Shown here piece after piece: positions 6,722 through 14,600 of a stretch of DNA of 17,227 nt (the first letter of the stretch is position 1; every line of letters begins with the position of its first letter). Both the position numbers and the translations under genes were made by a program. Below the pieces are notes generated by a model. That model worked only from the letters and a program-made list of their open reading frames with translations. It was not told where the DNA came from and ran no database searches. This stretch comes from an uncultured Gammaproteobacteria bacterium (GTDB taxonomy: Bacteria > Pseudomonadota > Gammaproteobacteria > Ga0077536): the NCBI GenBank assembly GCA_903866355.1, contig CAIPNE010000684.1:1-17227 (forward strand), written 5' to 3'.

Positions 6722-7606
6722 GTGTCTTCGTCTTTCGACCGCAGCGCCACCCACATCGATTTTTTTGCCGACCTCCAGGCGACCGTCGCCACCGCGCTGG
6801 CTGAAGACCTCGGCAGCGGCGACGCCACCGCCCTGCTCGTCCCCGCCGACCGCCACGCCACAGCGCTGATCATCACGCGCGAGCCGGCAGTGTTGTGTGG
6901 TCGCCGTTGGGTGGATGAAGTGTACCGGGTGCTGGATCCCACCATCCAACTGCAATGGCATGCCGATGACGGCGAGCCACTCGCGCCCCAGCAGCGGGTG
7001 TGTGAGATTCTCGGGGCGGCGCGCAGCATCGTGACCGGCGAGCGGGCGGCCCTCAATTTCCTGCAAACACTCTCCGGCACCGCCACCGTAACCCAGCGTT
7101 ACGTGCAAGCGCTTGCCGGGACACACACCCGGCTATTGGATACGCGCAAAACCATCCCCGGACTGCGCCGCGCCCAAAAGTACGCCGTGCGCTGCGGGGG
7201 TGGTTTTAATCACCGTGCGGGCCTCTACGATGGGGTGTTGGTGAAAGAGAATCACATCGCCGCCGCCGGTTCCATCACCGCGGCCATCGCGGCGCTGCGG
7301 GCCGCCCGTCTCACACTGCCCATCGAAGTGGAGGTAGAGCGCATGGACCAGATTGACGAGGCCATCGGCGCTGGCGCCGACATGTTGTTGCTCGATAACT
7401 TTACGCCAGACCAGCTACGCGCCGCCGTGATCCTGACGGCGGGGCGCGTCAAGCTGGAAGCGTCCGGCGGCTTTGACTTGGAAGATTTGCCGGCCATCGG
7501 CGCCACGGGCGTCGATTTTGTCTCGGTTGGCAGCCTGACCAAACACCTGCACGCCATCGACTTCTCCATGCGAATTATCACCGCCCCTGCCGAAAACAGG
7601 CCTTAG
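6722..7606 (+). CDS. nadC: nicotinate-nucleotide pyrophosphorylase (quinolinate phosphoribosyltransferase)
   Basis: NadC condenses quinolinate with PRPP, releasing CO2, to give nicotinate mononucleotide, the entry to NAD in the de novo pathway. The product is about 294 aa (E. coli 297). Diagnostic segments are all present: TGERAALNFLQTLSG, LLDTRKTIPGLR, CGGGFNHRAGLYDGVLVKEN, EVEVERMDQ, GADMLLLDNF, LEASGGF and GVDFVSVGSLTKH. I chose GTG 6722, ten bases after CAGG. A TTG at 6701 would add seven residues, but it has only GGTAGG 14 bases away. The stop overlaps that of convergent fchA. No nadA or nadB is nearby. The palindrome upstream may control it. Confidence 0.97.
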   Translation: MSSSFDRSATHIDFFADLQATVATALAEDLGSGDATALLVPADRHATALIITREPAVLCGRRWVDEVYRVLDPTIQLQWHADDGEPLAPQQRVCEILGAARSIVTGERAALNFLQTLSGTATVTQRYVQALAGTHTRLLDTRKTIPGLRRAQKYAVRCGGGFNHRAGLYDGVLVKENHIAAAGSITAAIAALRAARLTLPIEVEVERMDQIDEAIGAGADMLLLDNFTPDQLRAAVILTAGRVKLEASGGFDLEDLPAIGATGVDFVSVGSLTKHLHAIDFSMRIITAPAENRP

Positions 7607-8226
7607 AGCTTCGCGCGCACCGCGGCGTAAATCGCCACCACCGCGGCCTCGGCGGTTTCTAGCAACTGCTCAAGCTCGCTCAGGCTCGCCGCAACGAACG
7701 CCGCGTCGTGGAGCACACCGGTGTTGATGTACACGTTCAGCGCAGCACTCTTAAGGCTCGCGTAGGCCGCCATCACCGCCACCCCAGCATCGCTAATGAC
7801 ATTCAAATTGCCGTGGGCGGCGGCCCGTCCCGATAATTCAATGACCTGTGCGGCCAACCGTGCGCAGTCCATGGGCACCTCCGTGGCGCGCCGCAGGGCG
7901 AGCTGAATGGCGGCGGTCCGGGTGGTTTTTTCTGCCGGCGTAGCCTTCGGCAAACCATAGGCCGCCATCACGGCATCAAAAGCGGTAATGTCTTGGGCGA
8001 TCGCGGCGGTCAAGCCGGCACGGGTTTCCTGCGCCGCGCCAAGCAGGGCTGCCAGTTCGGCCTCGAGCGCCGGGTCGGTGGATTTCCCCACGGTGAGATT
8101 GCAGACCATCGCCACCAAAGCCGCGCCCATCGCCCCCATCAGGGCCGCCGCACTACCACCGCCCGGCGTGGACGACCGACTCGCCAATTGGGCGAGGAAT
8201 TCTTCTAGCGATAGCTGTTTGATCAT
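7603..8226 (-). CDS. fchA: methenyltetrahydrofolate cyclohydrolase, FTCD cyclodeaminase family
   Basis: FchA interconverts 5,10-methenyl-H4F and 10-formyl-H4F. The 207-aa product is a stand-alone cyclodeaminase (FTCD_C) domain. It closely follows the Methylobacterium FchA pattern as I recall it: TPGGGSAAALMGAMGAALV, MVCNLTVGK, the ITAFDAVMAAYGLPK helix and GNLNVISDAGVAVMAAY. The TPGGGS loop is the folate-binding signature. Related members act as formimino-H4F cyclodeaminases in histidine degradation, but the adjacent divergent mtdA supports the one-carbon role. The start codon ATG 8226 has only a weak GGATGA about seven bases upstream. Its stop codon shares bases with the nadC stop (TTAG at 7603-7606). 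Confidence 0.88.
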   Translation of the reverse strand: MIKQLSLEEFLAQLASRSSTPGGGSAAALMGAMGAALVAMVCNLTVGKSTDPALEAELAALLGAAQETRAGLTAAIAQDITAFDAVMAAYGLPKATPAEKTTRTAAIQLALRRATEVPMDCARLAAQVIELSGRAAAHGNLNVISDAGVAVMAAYASLKSAALNVYINTGVLHDAAFVAASLSELEQLLETAEAAVVAIYAAVRAKL

Positions 8227-8257
8227 CAGGCGTCATCCAGGGGGAATAGGGGGCGCC

Positions 8258-8263
8258 AGTATA
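8258..8263 (-). promoter_or_regulatory. possible -10 element for fchA
   Basis: On the minus strand TATACT matches five of six -10 consensus bases and lies about 32 bases upstream of the fchA start. I see no good -35 at 16-18 bases. An interrupted palindrome CACGC/GCGTG (8291-8306) lies further upstream in the same 150-base divergent spacer shared with mtdA. Confidence 0.3.
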
Positions 8264-8376
8264 CGAGCAGGATTTGCGACCCACCTACACCACGCTGCGC
8301 GGCGTGCTTGTGGCACAACGGCGCTGCGGTTAGTGTCTGGGCTACTGTGAATCTAGACGACGCCTGCGCACCTGCC

Positions 8377-9242
8377 ATGAAAAAACTGCTGTTCCAACTC
8401 GATACCGACGCCATCCCCAATACCTTCGACACCGTGGTCGCCTACGACGCGGGGGTCGACCACGTCACGCCGCTAGGGGGTATCACACCCGCAGCAGTGG
8501 CGCGCTTAGTCGAAGGGGTGGTGTTCACACGGCCACCGGCCGCCAAACATTTCAGCGCCCTGTTTGTGACCGGCAGCGATATGGCCGCCGGCGAGGGGTC
8601 TTTGCCGCCGTGCGCCGGCAGTTCTTTGAAAATTTCCGGGTTTCGGTGATGCTCGATAGCAACGGCAGTAACACCACGGCTGCGGCGGCTATTGCGCAGT
8701 TGGGGGCCGAGGTGCCACTGCTGGGGAAACGCGCGGTGATTTTGGCGGGCACGGGTCCGGTGGGGCAACGGGCGGCCGTCATGCTCGCCAAGGCGGGGGC
8801 CCAGGTGGTGATGACATCGCGCTCGTTAGCCCGGGCTAGCGCCGCCTGTCAGGCGATGAATGCGCGCTTTGACCTCGCCCTACAGCCCGCCGAAGCGAGC
8901 GACCCTACCACCACGGCGGCCTGTCTGGCCGAAGCGCAAATCGTGATAACCACCGGGGCCGCCGGCCTTGAACTGCTGCCGCTCGCGTTGTGGGCGGACC
9001 ACCCCACGCTAGAAGTTGTCCTAGATGCCAACGCCACCCCGCCACTGGGCATCAGCGGCATCAAGATCCAAGACCGAGGAACCCTGCGCCACGGCAAACG
9101 CTGCTACGGCGCGCTAGGTTTTGGGGGGCTGAAGCTTGAACTCCAGCGCACCTGTGTGGCGCAATTGTTCGAAGCCAACGACCGGGTATTTGATGCGCCC
9201 GAAGTTTTCGCACTGGCCTGTGAACTCGTCCAGCGTCGCTGA
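8377..9242 (+). pseudogene. mtdA: NADP-dependent methylene-H4F/H4MPT dehydrogenase MtdA, frameshifted
   Basis: MtdA oxidises methylene-H4F (and methylene-H4MPT) to the methenyl form with NADP, supplying the substrate of FchA. Residues 1-73 are in one frame from ATG 8377: KKLLFQLDTDAIPNTFDTVV through SDMAAGE. The rest is in the next frame: VFAAVRRQFFENFRVSVMLD, SNGSNTTAAAA, the nucleotide-binding VILAGTGPVGQRAAVM, ITTGAAGLELLP, and GALGFGGLKLELQR up to 9242. The switch falls at GAGGGG (8593-8598), where one base is missing. Restoring it gives 288 aa, the length of Methylobacterium MtdA. Without it, translation stops at 8649. The otherwise intact second half suggests a recent mutation or a sequencing error in the G run rather than an old pseudogene. 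A 241-aa gene follows after 29 bases. Confidence 0.85.
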
Positions 9243-9271
9243 GCGCAAGCCGGCTGCGCAACTCACCTAGG

Positions 9272-9997
9272 ATGGCCACTTTTGATGAAATTCTAAAGGC
9301 ACCCACTGACGACTTACTGCAGGTGGTCTATCGGGCAAACACGCTACGCAATCGCGAAGGAGGGGATCGGGGCACCCGCGAGATGGCCCGCTTGCTCCAT
9401 TTGTCGCTAGGCCAACTGGCTTGTGCTGTCGGCTTTAACGCCAACATTCACGAACTACCAGACGTCATCAACCTGTTGGGGTTTGAGAGCCATGCGGCGT
9501 TGGTGGAGATGCGTAACCGCTATTTCACCCACGATGTTTATGAGCGTCTGGGCATCAAAAATATTTTGGCGCTGTATACCCATATCGCCACGAGTCCCGC
9601 GCTAGAAGCCGACTTGCAGCACTTATTGCCAAAGCGCTTGGAGACCATCGAGGCGACCATCGAGACCACTGTTAATCCGTTGGTGATCGAGCGTTACAAA
9701 AAAGAAATGCGTGCCCTTTATGGCAGCGGTCTGGCGCACCCCGCGTTTGTGGAGGGGCGTCTGCAGCAAACAGACAGCGGCTTTCGCGCATTGTTGAGCG
9801 AGGTCACCCTGATCGTAGAAAACCGGATTATTCCGGTGGGTGATATTTTTTTTCGCGATGCCATTCTGCCCGAGGAAAAGCGCCGCTTGATTGCCCACGG
9901 TCTAGTGCCACGCAGCTTGGTGGAGACGCGCCTGACCTATCCCAATTTGGCGCCACGTGAGCAGCGCATGCTCGAAGAACAGCTCCGCTTGTTGTAG
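9272..9997 (+). CDS. unrecognised 241-aa protein downstream of mtdA
   Basis: I do not recognise this family. The protein is soluble, with no signal peptide or membrane segment, and is probably mostly helical. It has an N-terminal segment MATFDEILKAPTDDLLQVVY, a small hydrophobic patch LGQLACAVGFNANIH (51-65), a helix KRLETIEATIETTVNP in the middle, and a charged C-terminal region ending REQRMLEEQLRLL. There are no obvious metal-binding clusters, P-loop or catalytic triads. Codon use and third-position GC look like the neighbours. It starts 29 bases after the mtdA stop on the same strand, so co-transcription with mtdA is likely and a link to one-carbon metabolism is possible but unproven. The ATG at 9272 has only TAGG immediately before it. 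Its stop is 17 bases from the end of convergent ppsA. Confidence 0.8.
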   Translation: MATFDEILKAPTDDLLQVVYRANTLRNREGGDRGTREMARLLHLSLGQLACAVGFNANIHELPDVINLLGFESHAALVEMRNRYFTHDVYERLGIKNILALYTHIATSPALEADLQHLLPKRLETIEATIETTVNPLVIERYKKEMRALYGSGLAHPAFVEGRLQQTDSGFRALLSEVTLIVENRIIPVGDIFFRDAILPEEKRRLIAHGLVPRSLVETRLTYPNLAPREQRMLEEQLRLL

Positions 9998-10014
9998 CGC
10001 CCCCGCAGGCGACT

Positions 10015-12384
10015 TTAACCGTGGCTTTGCGCCAAACTAATCCACGTCGCAACCACGGTGTCCGGATTGAGCGAAATACTCTCAATGCCACGCTCAAGCA
10101 ACCAAGCCGCAAGATCAGCGTGGTCCGAAGGACCCTGCCCGCAAATGCCAATATATTTGCCGGCCGCACGACACGCGGAAATGGCCCGCTCCATGAGCGC
10201 CTTCACCGCCGGATCGCGCTCATCAAACAGGTGCGCGACCAAACCGGAATCGCGGTCTAGGCCTAAAGTGAGCTGGGTGAGATCGTTAGAACCAATCGAA
10301 AACCCATCGAAATAGGTTAGAAAACTTTCTGCCAGCAGCGCGTTAGAGGGCAGTTCACACATCATGATCAACCGTAAGCCGTTCTCCCCCCGCCGCAGGC
10401 CGCAGTTAGCGAGTAAGTCCACGACCTGACGCGCTTCGTCTGGCGTGCGCACAAAGGGCACCATGACTTCGACGTTGGTAAGACCCATTTCGTCGCGTAC
10501 GCGCTTCAAGGCCTCGCATTCCATTTCGAAACACGGCCGAAACTTCTCCGCGATATAGCGCGACGCGCCGCGGAATCCCAGCATGGGGTTTTCTTCGGCG
10601 GGTTCATAAACGCTGCCGGCGATGAGGTTAGCGTATTCGTTGGATTTGAAATCTGACAGCCTCACGATGACGGGCTGCGGATTAAACGCCGCCGCAATGG
10701 TGGCGATGCCTTCCATCAGCCGGGCGACAAAAAATTCTCGCGGGCTGGGATAGGCGGCAATGAGGGGGTCGATGACTTCCCGTAAAGCGGGGGTCAGCTC
10801 GGCATAATCCACCAGCGCACGGGGGTGGATACCAATCATTCTGTTGATGATGAATTCCAGCCGGGCCAGCCCCACGCCGCGGTGAGGCAATCTGGAAAAC
10901 GCAAAGGCACGGTCCGGATTGCCCACGTTCATCATGATTTTTACCGGCAGATCGGGCATCGCGTCCAAGCGAATTTCGCGGCGCTCAAACGGAATAAGGC
11001 CGGCATAAATGTAGCCAGTATCGCCTTCCGCACAGGATACCGTCACCGGCTGGCCATCCAGAATGGCCCTGGTCGCGTCGCCGCAACCCACCACCGCTGG
11101 CACGCCTAACTCGCGGGCGATAATCGCCGCGTGGCAAGTACGTCCGCCACGATTGGTGACAATAGCGGATGCGCGTTTCATCACCGGCTCCCAGTCGGGA
11201 TCGGTCATGTCCGTCACCAGCACGTCACCCGGGCGCAGTTTCGCCATGTCACTCACATCATTAATGATGCAGGCCACCCCGCTGCCGACGCGCTGGCCAA
11301 TACTGCGACCTTCAATAATCACCTCGCCCCGGCTCGCCAATTCGTAGCGTTCGATAACCTGCCCGTTGCGGCTCTGGACGGTTTCTGGGCGCGCCTGCAC
11401 CACATACAACTTGCCGTCCAGACCATCTTTCGCCCATTCGATGTCCATGGGTCGGCCGTAATGGACTTCAATGGCAACGGCCAGCCGGGCGAGTTCCTCG
11501 ATGTCTGCATCGCTGATAGAAAAGCGACGCCGCTCGGCTTCGGGCACTTCACAGGTCTCTACGCCATGGTCGCTCGTCAGGTCGGCGGCATAGCCCATGC
11601 GCAGATGCTTGCTGCCCAAATTACGCCGCAGGATGGCGGGACGCCCCTCGGCCAAGGATTTTTTATAGACGTAGAACTCATCGGGATTCACCGCGCCCTG
11701 CACCACCAGCTCGCCCAGACCATAGCTGGAGGTGATAAAAACAACGTCAGGAAAACCCGATTCCGTATCCAGCGTAAAAATGACGCCACTGGCGCCTAGG
11801 TCGCTGCGTACCATGCGCTGAATGCCGGCCGACAGCGCCACTTTGGCGTGTTCAAACCCATGATGGACGCGGTAAGAAATGGCCCTATCGTTGAACAGCG
11901 AAGCAAACACATCTTTGATGCGACGCTGGATGTCGGCCAGCCCGGTGACATTGAGGTAGGTTTCTTGCTGTCCGGCAAAAGAGGCGTGAGGCAGATCCTC
12001 GGCAGTCGCTGAGGAGCGCACGGCAACGGAAAACCCCGCCGGTGCGGCGGCCGCCATCGTGGCATAGGCCTGTGCTAACGCGGCGATTAACGGCGCGGGC
12101 AGCGGCGTGTCGAGCACCCAGCCACGAATCTCGCGCCCCGCCGCGGTCAGCGCGGCGACGTCCGTGGTATCCAGCGCCGTTAGGCGTTGCTCAATACGTT
12201 CGGCCAACTGTCCTTGCGCGAGGAACTCACGAAAAGCATCGGCGGTGGTGGCAAACCCGCCGGGCACCCGGACGTGAGCCGCGCTCAAGTGACAGATCAT
12301 TTCGCCTAGAGAAGCATTTTTGCCACCCACGCGGTCGATGTCGTCGATTCCGATGCAATCAAGGGCAACTATATAATCAGTCAT
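10015..12384 (-). CDS. ppsA: phosphoenolpyruvate synthase (pyruvate, water dikinase)
   Basis: PpsA converts pyruvate, ATP and water to PEP, AMP and phosphate, feeding gluconeogenesis from C3 compounds. The product is 789 aa, full length. The N-terminal ATP-grasp domain (1-340) includes DRVGGKNASLGEM, SVAVRSSATAEDLPHASFAGQQETYLN and DIEWAKDG. The swivelling phosphohistidine domain carries NRGGRTCHAAIIARELG with catalytic His418; Thr416 two residues before it is the expected target of PpsR. The PEP/pyruvate TIM-barrel domain has GVGLARLEFIINRMIGIHP, SDFKSNEYANLIAG, FSIGSNDLTQLTLGLDRDS and the catalytic GICGQGPSD (Cys748). The ATG at 12384 lies just downstream of a tandem 16-base repeat and has no strong ribosome binding site (AAGAG about 11 bases away). 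It is divergent from its regulator ppsR. Confidence 0.98.
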   Translation of the reverse strand: MTDYIVALDCIGIDDIDRVGGKNASLGEMICHLSAAHVRVPGGFATTADAFREFLAQGQLAERIEQRLTALDTTDVAALTAAGREIRGWVLDTPLPAPLIAALAQAYATMAAAAPAGFSVAVRSSATAEDLPHASFAGQQETYLNVTGLADIQRRIKDVFASLFNDRAISYRVHHGFEHAKVALSAGIQRMVRSDLGASGVIFTLDTESGFPDVVFITSSYGLGELVVQGAVNPDEFYVYKKSLAEGRPAILRRNLGSKHLRMGYAADLTSDHGVETCEVPEAERRRFSISDADIEELARLAVAIEVHYGRPMDIEWAKDGLDGKLYVVQARPETVQSRNGQVIERYELASRGEVIIEGRSIGQRVGSGVACIINDVSDMAKLRPGDVLVTDMTDPDWEPVMKRASAIVTNRGGRTCHAAIIARELGVPAVVGCGDATRAILDGQPVTVSCAEGDTGYIYAGLIPFERREIRLDAMPDLPVKIMMNVGNPDRAFAFSRLPHRGVGLARLEFIINRMIGIHPRALVDYAELTPALREVIDPLIAAYPSPREFFVARLMEGIATIAAAFNPQPVIVRLSDFKSNEYANLIAGSVYEPAEENPMLGFRGASRYIAEKFRPCFEMECEALKRVRDEMGLTNVEVMVPFVRTPDEARQVVDLLANCGLRRGENGLRLIMMCELPSNALLAESFLTYFDGFSIGSNDLTQLTLGLDRDSGLVAHLFDERDPAVKALMERAISACRAAGKYIGICGQGPSDHADLAAWLLERGIESISLNPDTVVATWISLAQSHG

Positions 12385-12386
12385 TC

Positions 12387-12418
12387 AGGCTTACTCTTAG
12401 GCAGGCTTACGCTTAGGC
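12387..12418. repeat. tandem 16-base repeat in the ppsA leader
   Basis: AGGCTTACTCTTAGGC (12387-12402) is followed directly by AGGCTTACGCTTAGGC (12403-12418), differing at one position. The pair ends two bases before the ppsA start codon, so in the ppsA transcript it covers the ribosome-binding region. It may be a duplicated binding site or a recent slippage duplication. Confidence 0.75.
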
Positions 12419-12495
12419 TGTCCCGCGTGGACTCAGGGTGATGCCACGCAGTGTAACCGACTCAAGGAGAATGGCTTATCAACGATTTGAAACAA

Positions 12496-13302
12496 ATGCC
12501 GCGGCGGGTATTTTTCGTCTCCGACCGGACCGGTATTACTGTCGAAATGCTGGGCCAAACGCTGCTCACGCAGTTCCCGGATCTGGCCTTCGTCACCCGC
12601 ACCCTGCCCTTCGTCACCAATCAGGTTGCCGCCCAAAACGCGGCCGACATCATTCGTGCGGCCAAGGCCGAGGATGGGGTCTCGCCAGTGGTCTTCAGCA
12701 CCCTGACCGATCCGACTACCCAATATTTTATCGGCTCGGCCAGCGAGCACGTCTTCGATTTATTTGGGACTTTTATCGAGCCGCTCGAAGACGCGCTAGG
12801 GCAAGAATCCTCCCACACCGCCGGACGCATGCATGGCATCCGCGACATCACCAGCTACGAGCGGCGCCTCCACGCGCTTAATTTCACCCTGGCCCACGAT
12901 GACGGCATCAGCGTGCGCGACCTCAATTTATCCGACATCGTGTTGGTGGGCGTGTCCCGTTGCGGCAAAACCCCTACCTGCTTGTATTTGGCGATGCATT
13001 ACTCGCTCAAAGCGTCTAATTACCCGCTCACCGACGACGACTTCGAAAAAGGTGGCCTGCCCGCCGTGCTGGCAGCCTGTCGTAACAAACTCTACGCGCT
13101 GACGATCGTGCCCGAACAGCTCAGCCGCATTCGGCACGAACGCCGCCCGCATGGCATTTACTCGACCATTGGCCAGTGCCGGGCGGAGGTTTCCAAAGCC
13201 GAGGCCTTATTTAAGGCCGAAAACATCCAATTTCTCGATACCACCACCGTCTCTATCGAAGAAATCGCGGCCACCATCGTGCGGGACAAAGGTCTACGCT
13301 GA
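12496..13302 (+). CDS. ppsR: PEP synthase regulatory protein (bifunctional kinase/pyrophosphorylase)
   Basis: PpsR inactivates PEP synthase by ADP-dependent phosphorylation of a threonine next to the catalytic histidine, and reactivates it by Pi-dependent removal of that phosphate. The product is about 268 aa with the DUF299 pattern: VFFVSDRTGITVEMLGQTLL at the N-terminus, LAHDDG, the P-loop GVSRCGKTPTCLYLAM, and C-terminal ECR-like NKLYALTIVPEQLSRIR and EEIAATIV. I chose ATG 12496, which gives the usual four residues before the first strand. A TTG at 12487 is also in frame. The nearest strong ribosome binding sequence, AAGGAG (12464-12469), is 26 and 17 bases away respectively, unusually far. 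It is divergent from ppsA. Confidence 0.95.
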   Translation: MPRRVFFVSDRTGITVEMLGQTLLTQFPDLAFVTRTLPFVTNQVAAQNAADIIRAAKAEDGVSPVVFSTLTDPTTQYFIGSASEHVFDLFGTFIEPLEDALGQESSHTAGRMHGIRDITSYERRLHALNFTLAHDDGISVRDLNLSDIVLVGVSRCGKTPTCLYLAMHYSLKASNYPLTDDDFEKGGLPAVLAACRNKLYALTIVPEQLSRIRHERRPHGIYSTIGQCRAEVSKAEALFKAENIQFLDTTTVSIEEIAATIVRDKGLR

Positions 13303-13322
13303 AGCCGCCCAAACCGACGACG

Positions 13323-14600
13323 GTGGCCGGACTGACCCTCGCGGTCATGCTGTTATCGTCTTTGGCCAGCGGTGCTGGCCTGCTACATACCCCAGCTTGG
13401 TTGCCGGGTGCCTGCGCGTGGCTGGCGGGTTTAGTGCTCGTCCACAAGCTCACCCGATTCCAGATGGGACAGGCGGCTTGTATGGGCGGCATTGGGCTCG
13501 CCGGCATTGGGTTTGCGGCAAGTCAGGGTGACTGGTCGTGGTGGCCGGCGGTACGCGCGGGCAACCACCCGCTGCTGGCCATGCTCGGCGCCGTCACTTT
13601 CATGCAGCTCGTGACCCGCACCACAACCGATGATCAGCCGCTGCCACGGGGCCCCCGGGCGGTGTGGCAAACACTCGCCGCCACCCACTTGTTTGGGGCG
13701 GTGATCAATATCTCGGCGCCCGTACTCATTGGCGAGCGCATTGCCCACAACGGCCGACTCACACCGCTCCAAGCGCGGGTCATTAGCCGGGCCTTTGTGG
13801 CTGCCTCCATGTGGTCGCCGTTTTTTATCGCGATGGCGGTGATTCTGGACTTCGTGCCCAACGCACAGTTTGCGGTTGTCGCCGGGGTTGGCTTGCTCGC
13901 CTCCACCACCCTGATGGCCTGCTCCGCCTGGTCTTTATCGCGCGCGCCAGACGCTACCCATTTCGTGGGTTATCCACTGCGTGCCGGCGCGCTGTGGGTC
14001 CCCGCGCTGCTCAGCGGATTGGTCCTCGGTGGACACCAATGCCTGCCGGCCCTCCCGGTACTGACCCTCATCGAGGGGGCGGCGCTGGGCGTGGTGTTGG
14101 TGGTGCTGGTGCTCCAGCGGCCACGCACCGCGGCCGCCGAGCTGTACCGCCACGTGACCGAGCGCCTGCCGGGCATGGCGGGAGAAATCGCCATGTTTCT
14201 GGGCGTCAGCGTGATGAGTGCGGGCATCGCTGTGGCCGTCAAACACAGCCACCTCCAACTCGCGCCCAGTACGCTGCATGCGGGCGGTGCCGCCCTGCTC
14301 ATGGCCACGCTGACGGCCTTGGCGATTATCGGCGTGCATCCCGTGGCCAGCGTCGCGGTGCTGGCTAGCCTGTGGTCATTCAAGGCGCTCAACGGCAACT
14401 TATTGGGCATTGTGTTTGTGCTGGTGTGGGGCTTGGGCTTGGTGGCGTCGCCCTTTTCAGGTACCAGCTTTGTCTTTCAAAATCGCTTCGGTCTGCGCAC
14501 CCTGGACCTATTGCGCTGGAATGGCGGCTATGTGCTGTTTGGCTGCGGTCTCGGGGTGGTCGTGCTGTATGCCTATGAGGCGTGGAGCGGCCTTATCTGA
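13323..14600 (+). CDS. uncharacterised multi-spanning inner-membrane permease
   Basis: This very hydrophobic 425-aa protein has roughly 11-13 predicted membrane segments. Notable conserved-looking loops are ATHLFGAVINISAPVLIGERI (near 122-142), RAFVAASMWSPFFIAMAVIL, IIGVHPVASVAVLASLW and SPFSGTSFVFQNRFG. The HPVAS and SPFSGTS segments recall substrate-site hairpins of ion-transporter superfamily carriers, but I cannot assign a family or substrate. The start is uncertain: GTG 13323 has no ribosome binding site, and a CTG at 13299 that overlaps the ppsR stop is in frame. Only 20 bases separate it from ppsR, so they are probably co-transcribed. Carriage of pyruvate or another C3/C4 acid would fit the PEP synthase context but is speculation. 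Its stop overlaps the convergent gene by eight bases. Confidence 0.82.
   Translation: MAGLTLAVMLLSSLASGAGLLHTPAWLPGACAWLAGLVLVHKLTRFQMGQAACMGGIGLAGIGFAASQGDWSWWPAVRAGNHPLLAMLGAVTFMQLVTRTTTDDQPLPRGPRAVWQTLAATHLFGAVINISAPVLIGERIAHNGRLTPLQARVISRAFVAASMWSPFFIAMAVILDFVPNAQFAVVAGVGLLASTTLMACSAWSLSRAPDATHFVGYPLRAGALWVPALLSGLVLGGHQCLPALPVLTLIEGAALGVVLVVLVLQRPRTAAAELYRHVTERLPGMAGEIAMFLGVSVMSAGIAVAVKHSHLQLAPSTLHAGGAALLMATLTALAIIGVHPVASVAVLASLWSFKALNGNLLGIVFVLVWGLGLVASPFSGTSFVFQNRFGLRTLDLLRWNGGYVLFGCGLGVVVLYAYEAWSGLI

Noticed and set aside
7603..8226. Histidine-degradation formimino-H4F cyclodeaminase as an alternative for fchA
   Set aside because: There are no hut genes nearby, and the sequence pattern and divergent mtdA match the methylotroph FchA more closely.
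12471..12881. Out-of-frame reading frame beginning next to AAGGAG before ppsR
   Set aside because: It overlaps ppsR throughout, is rich in Arg/His/Pro as expected of a shadow frame, and AAGGAG is too close to its ATG.
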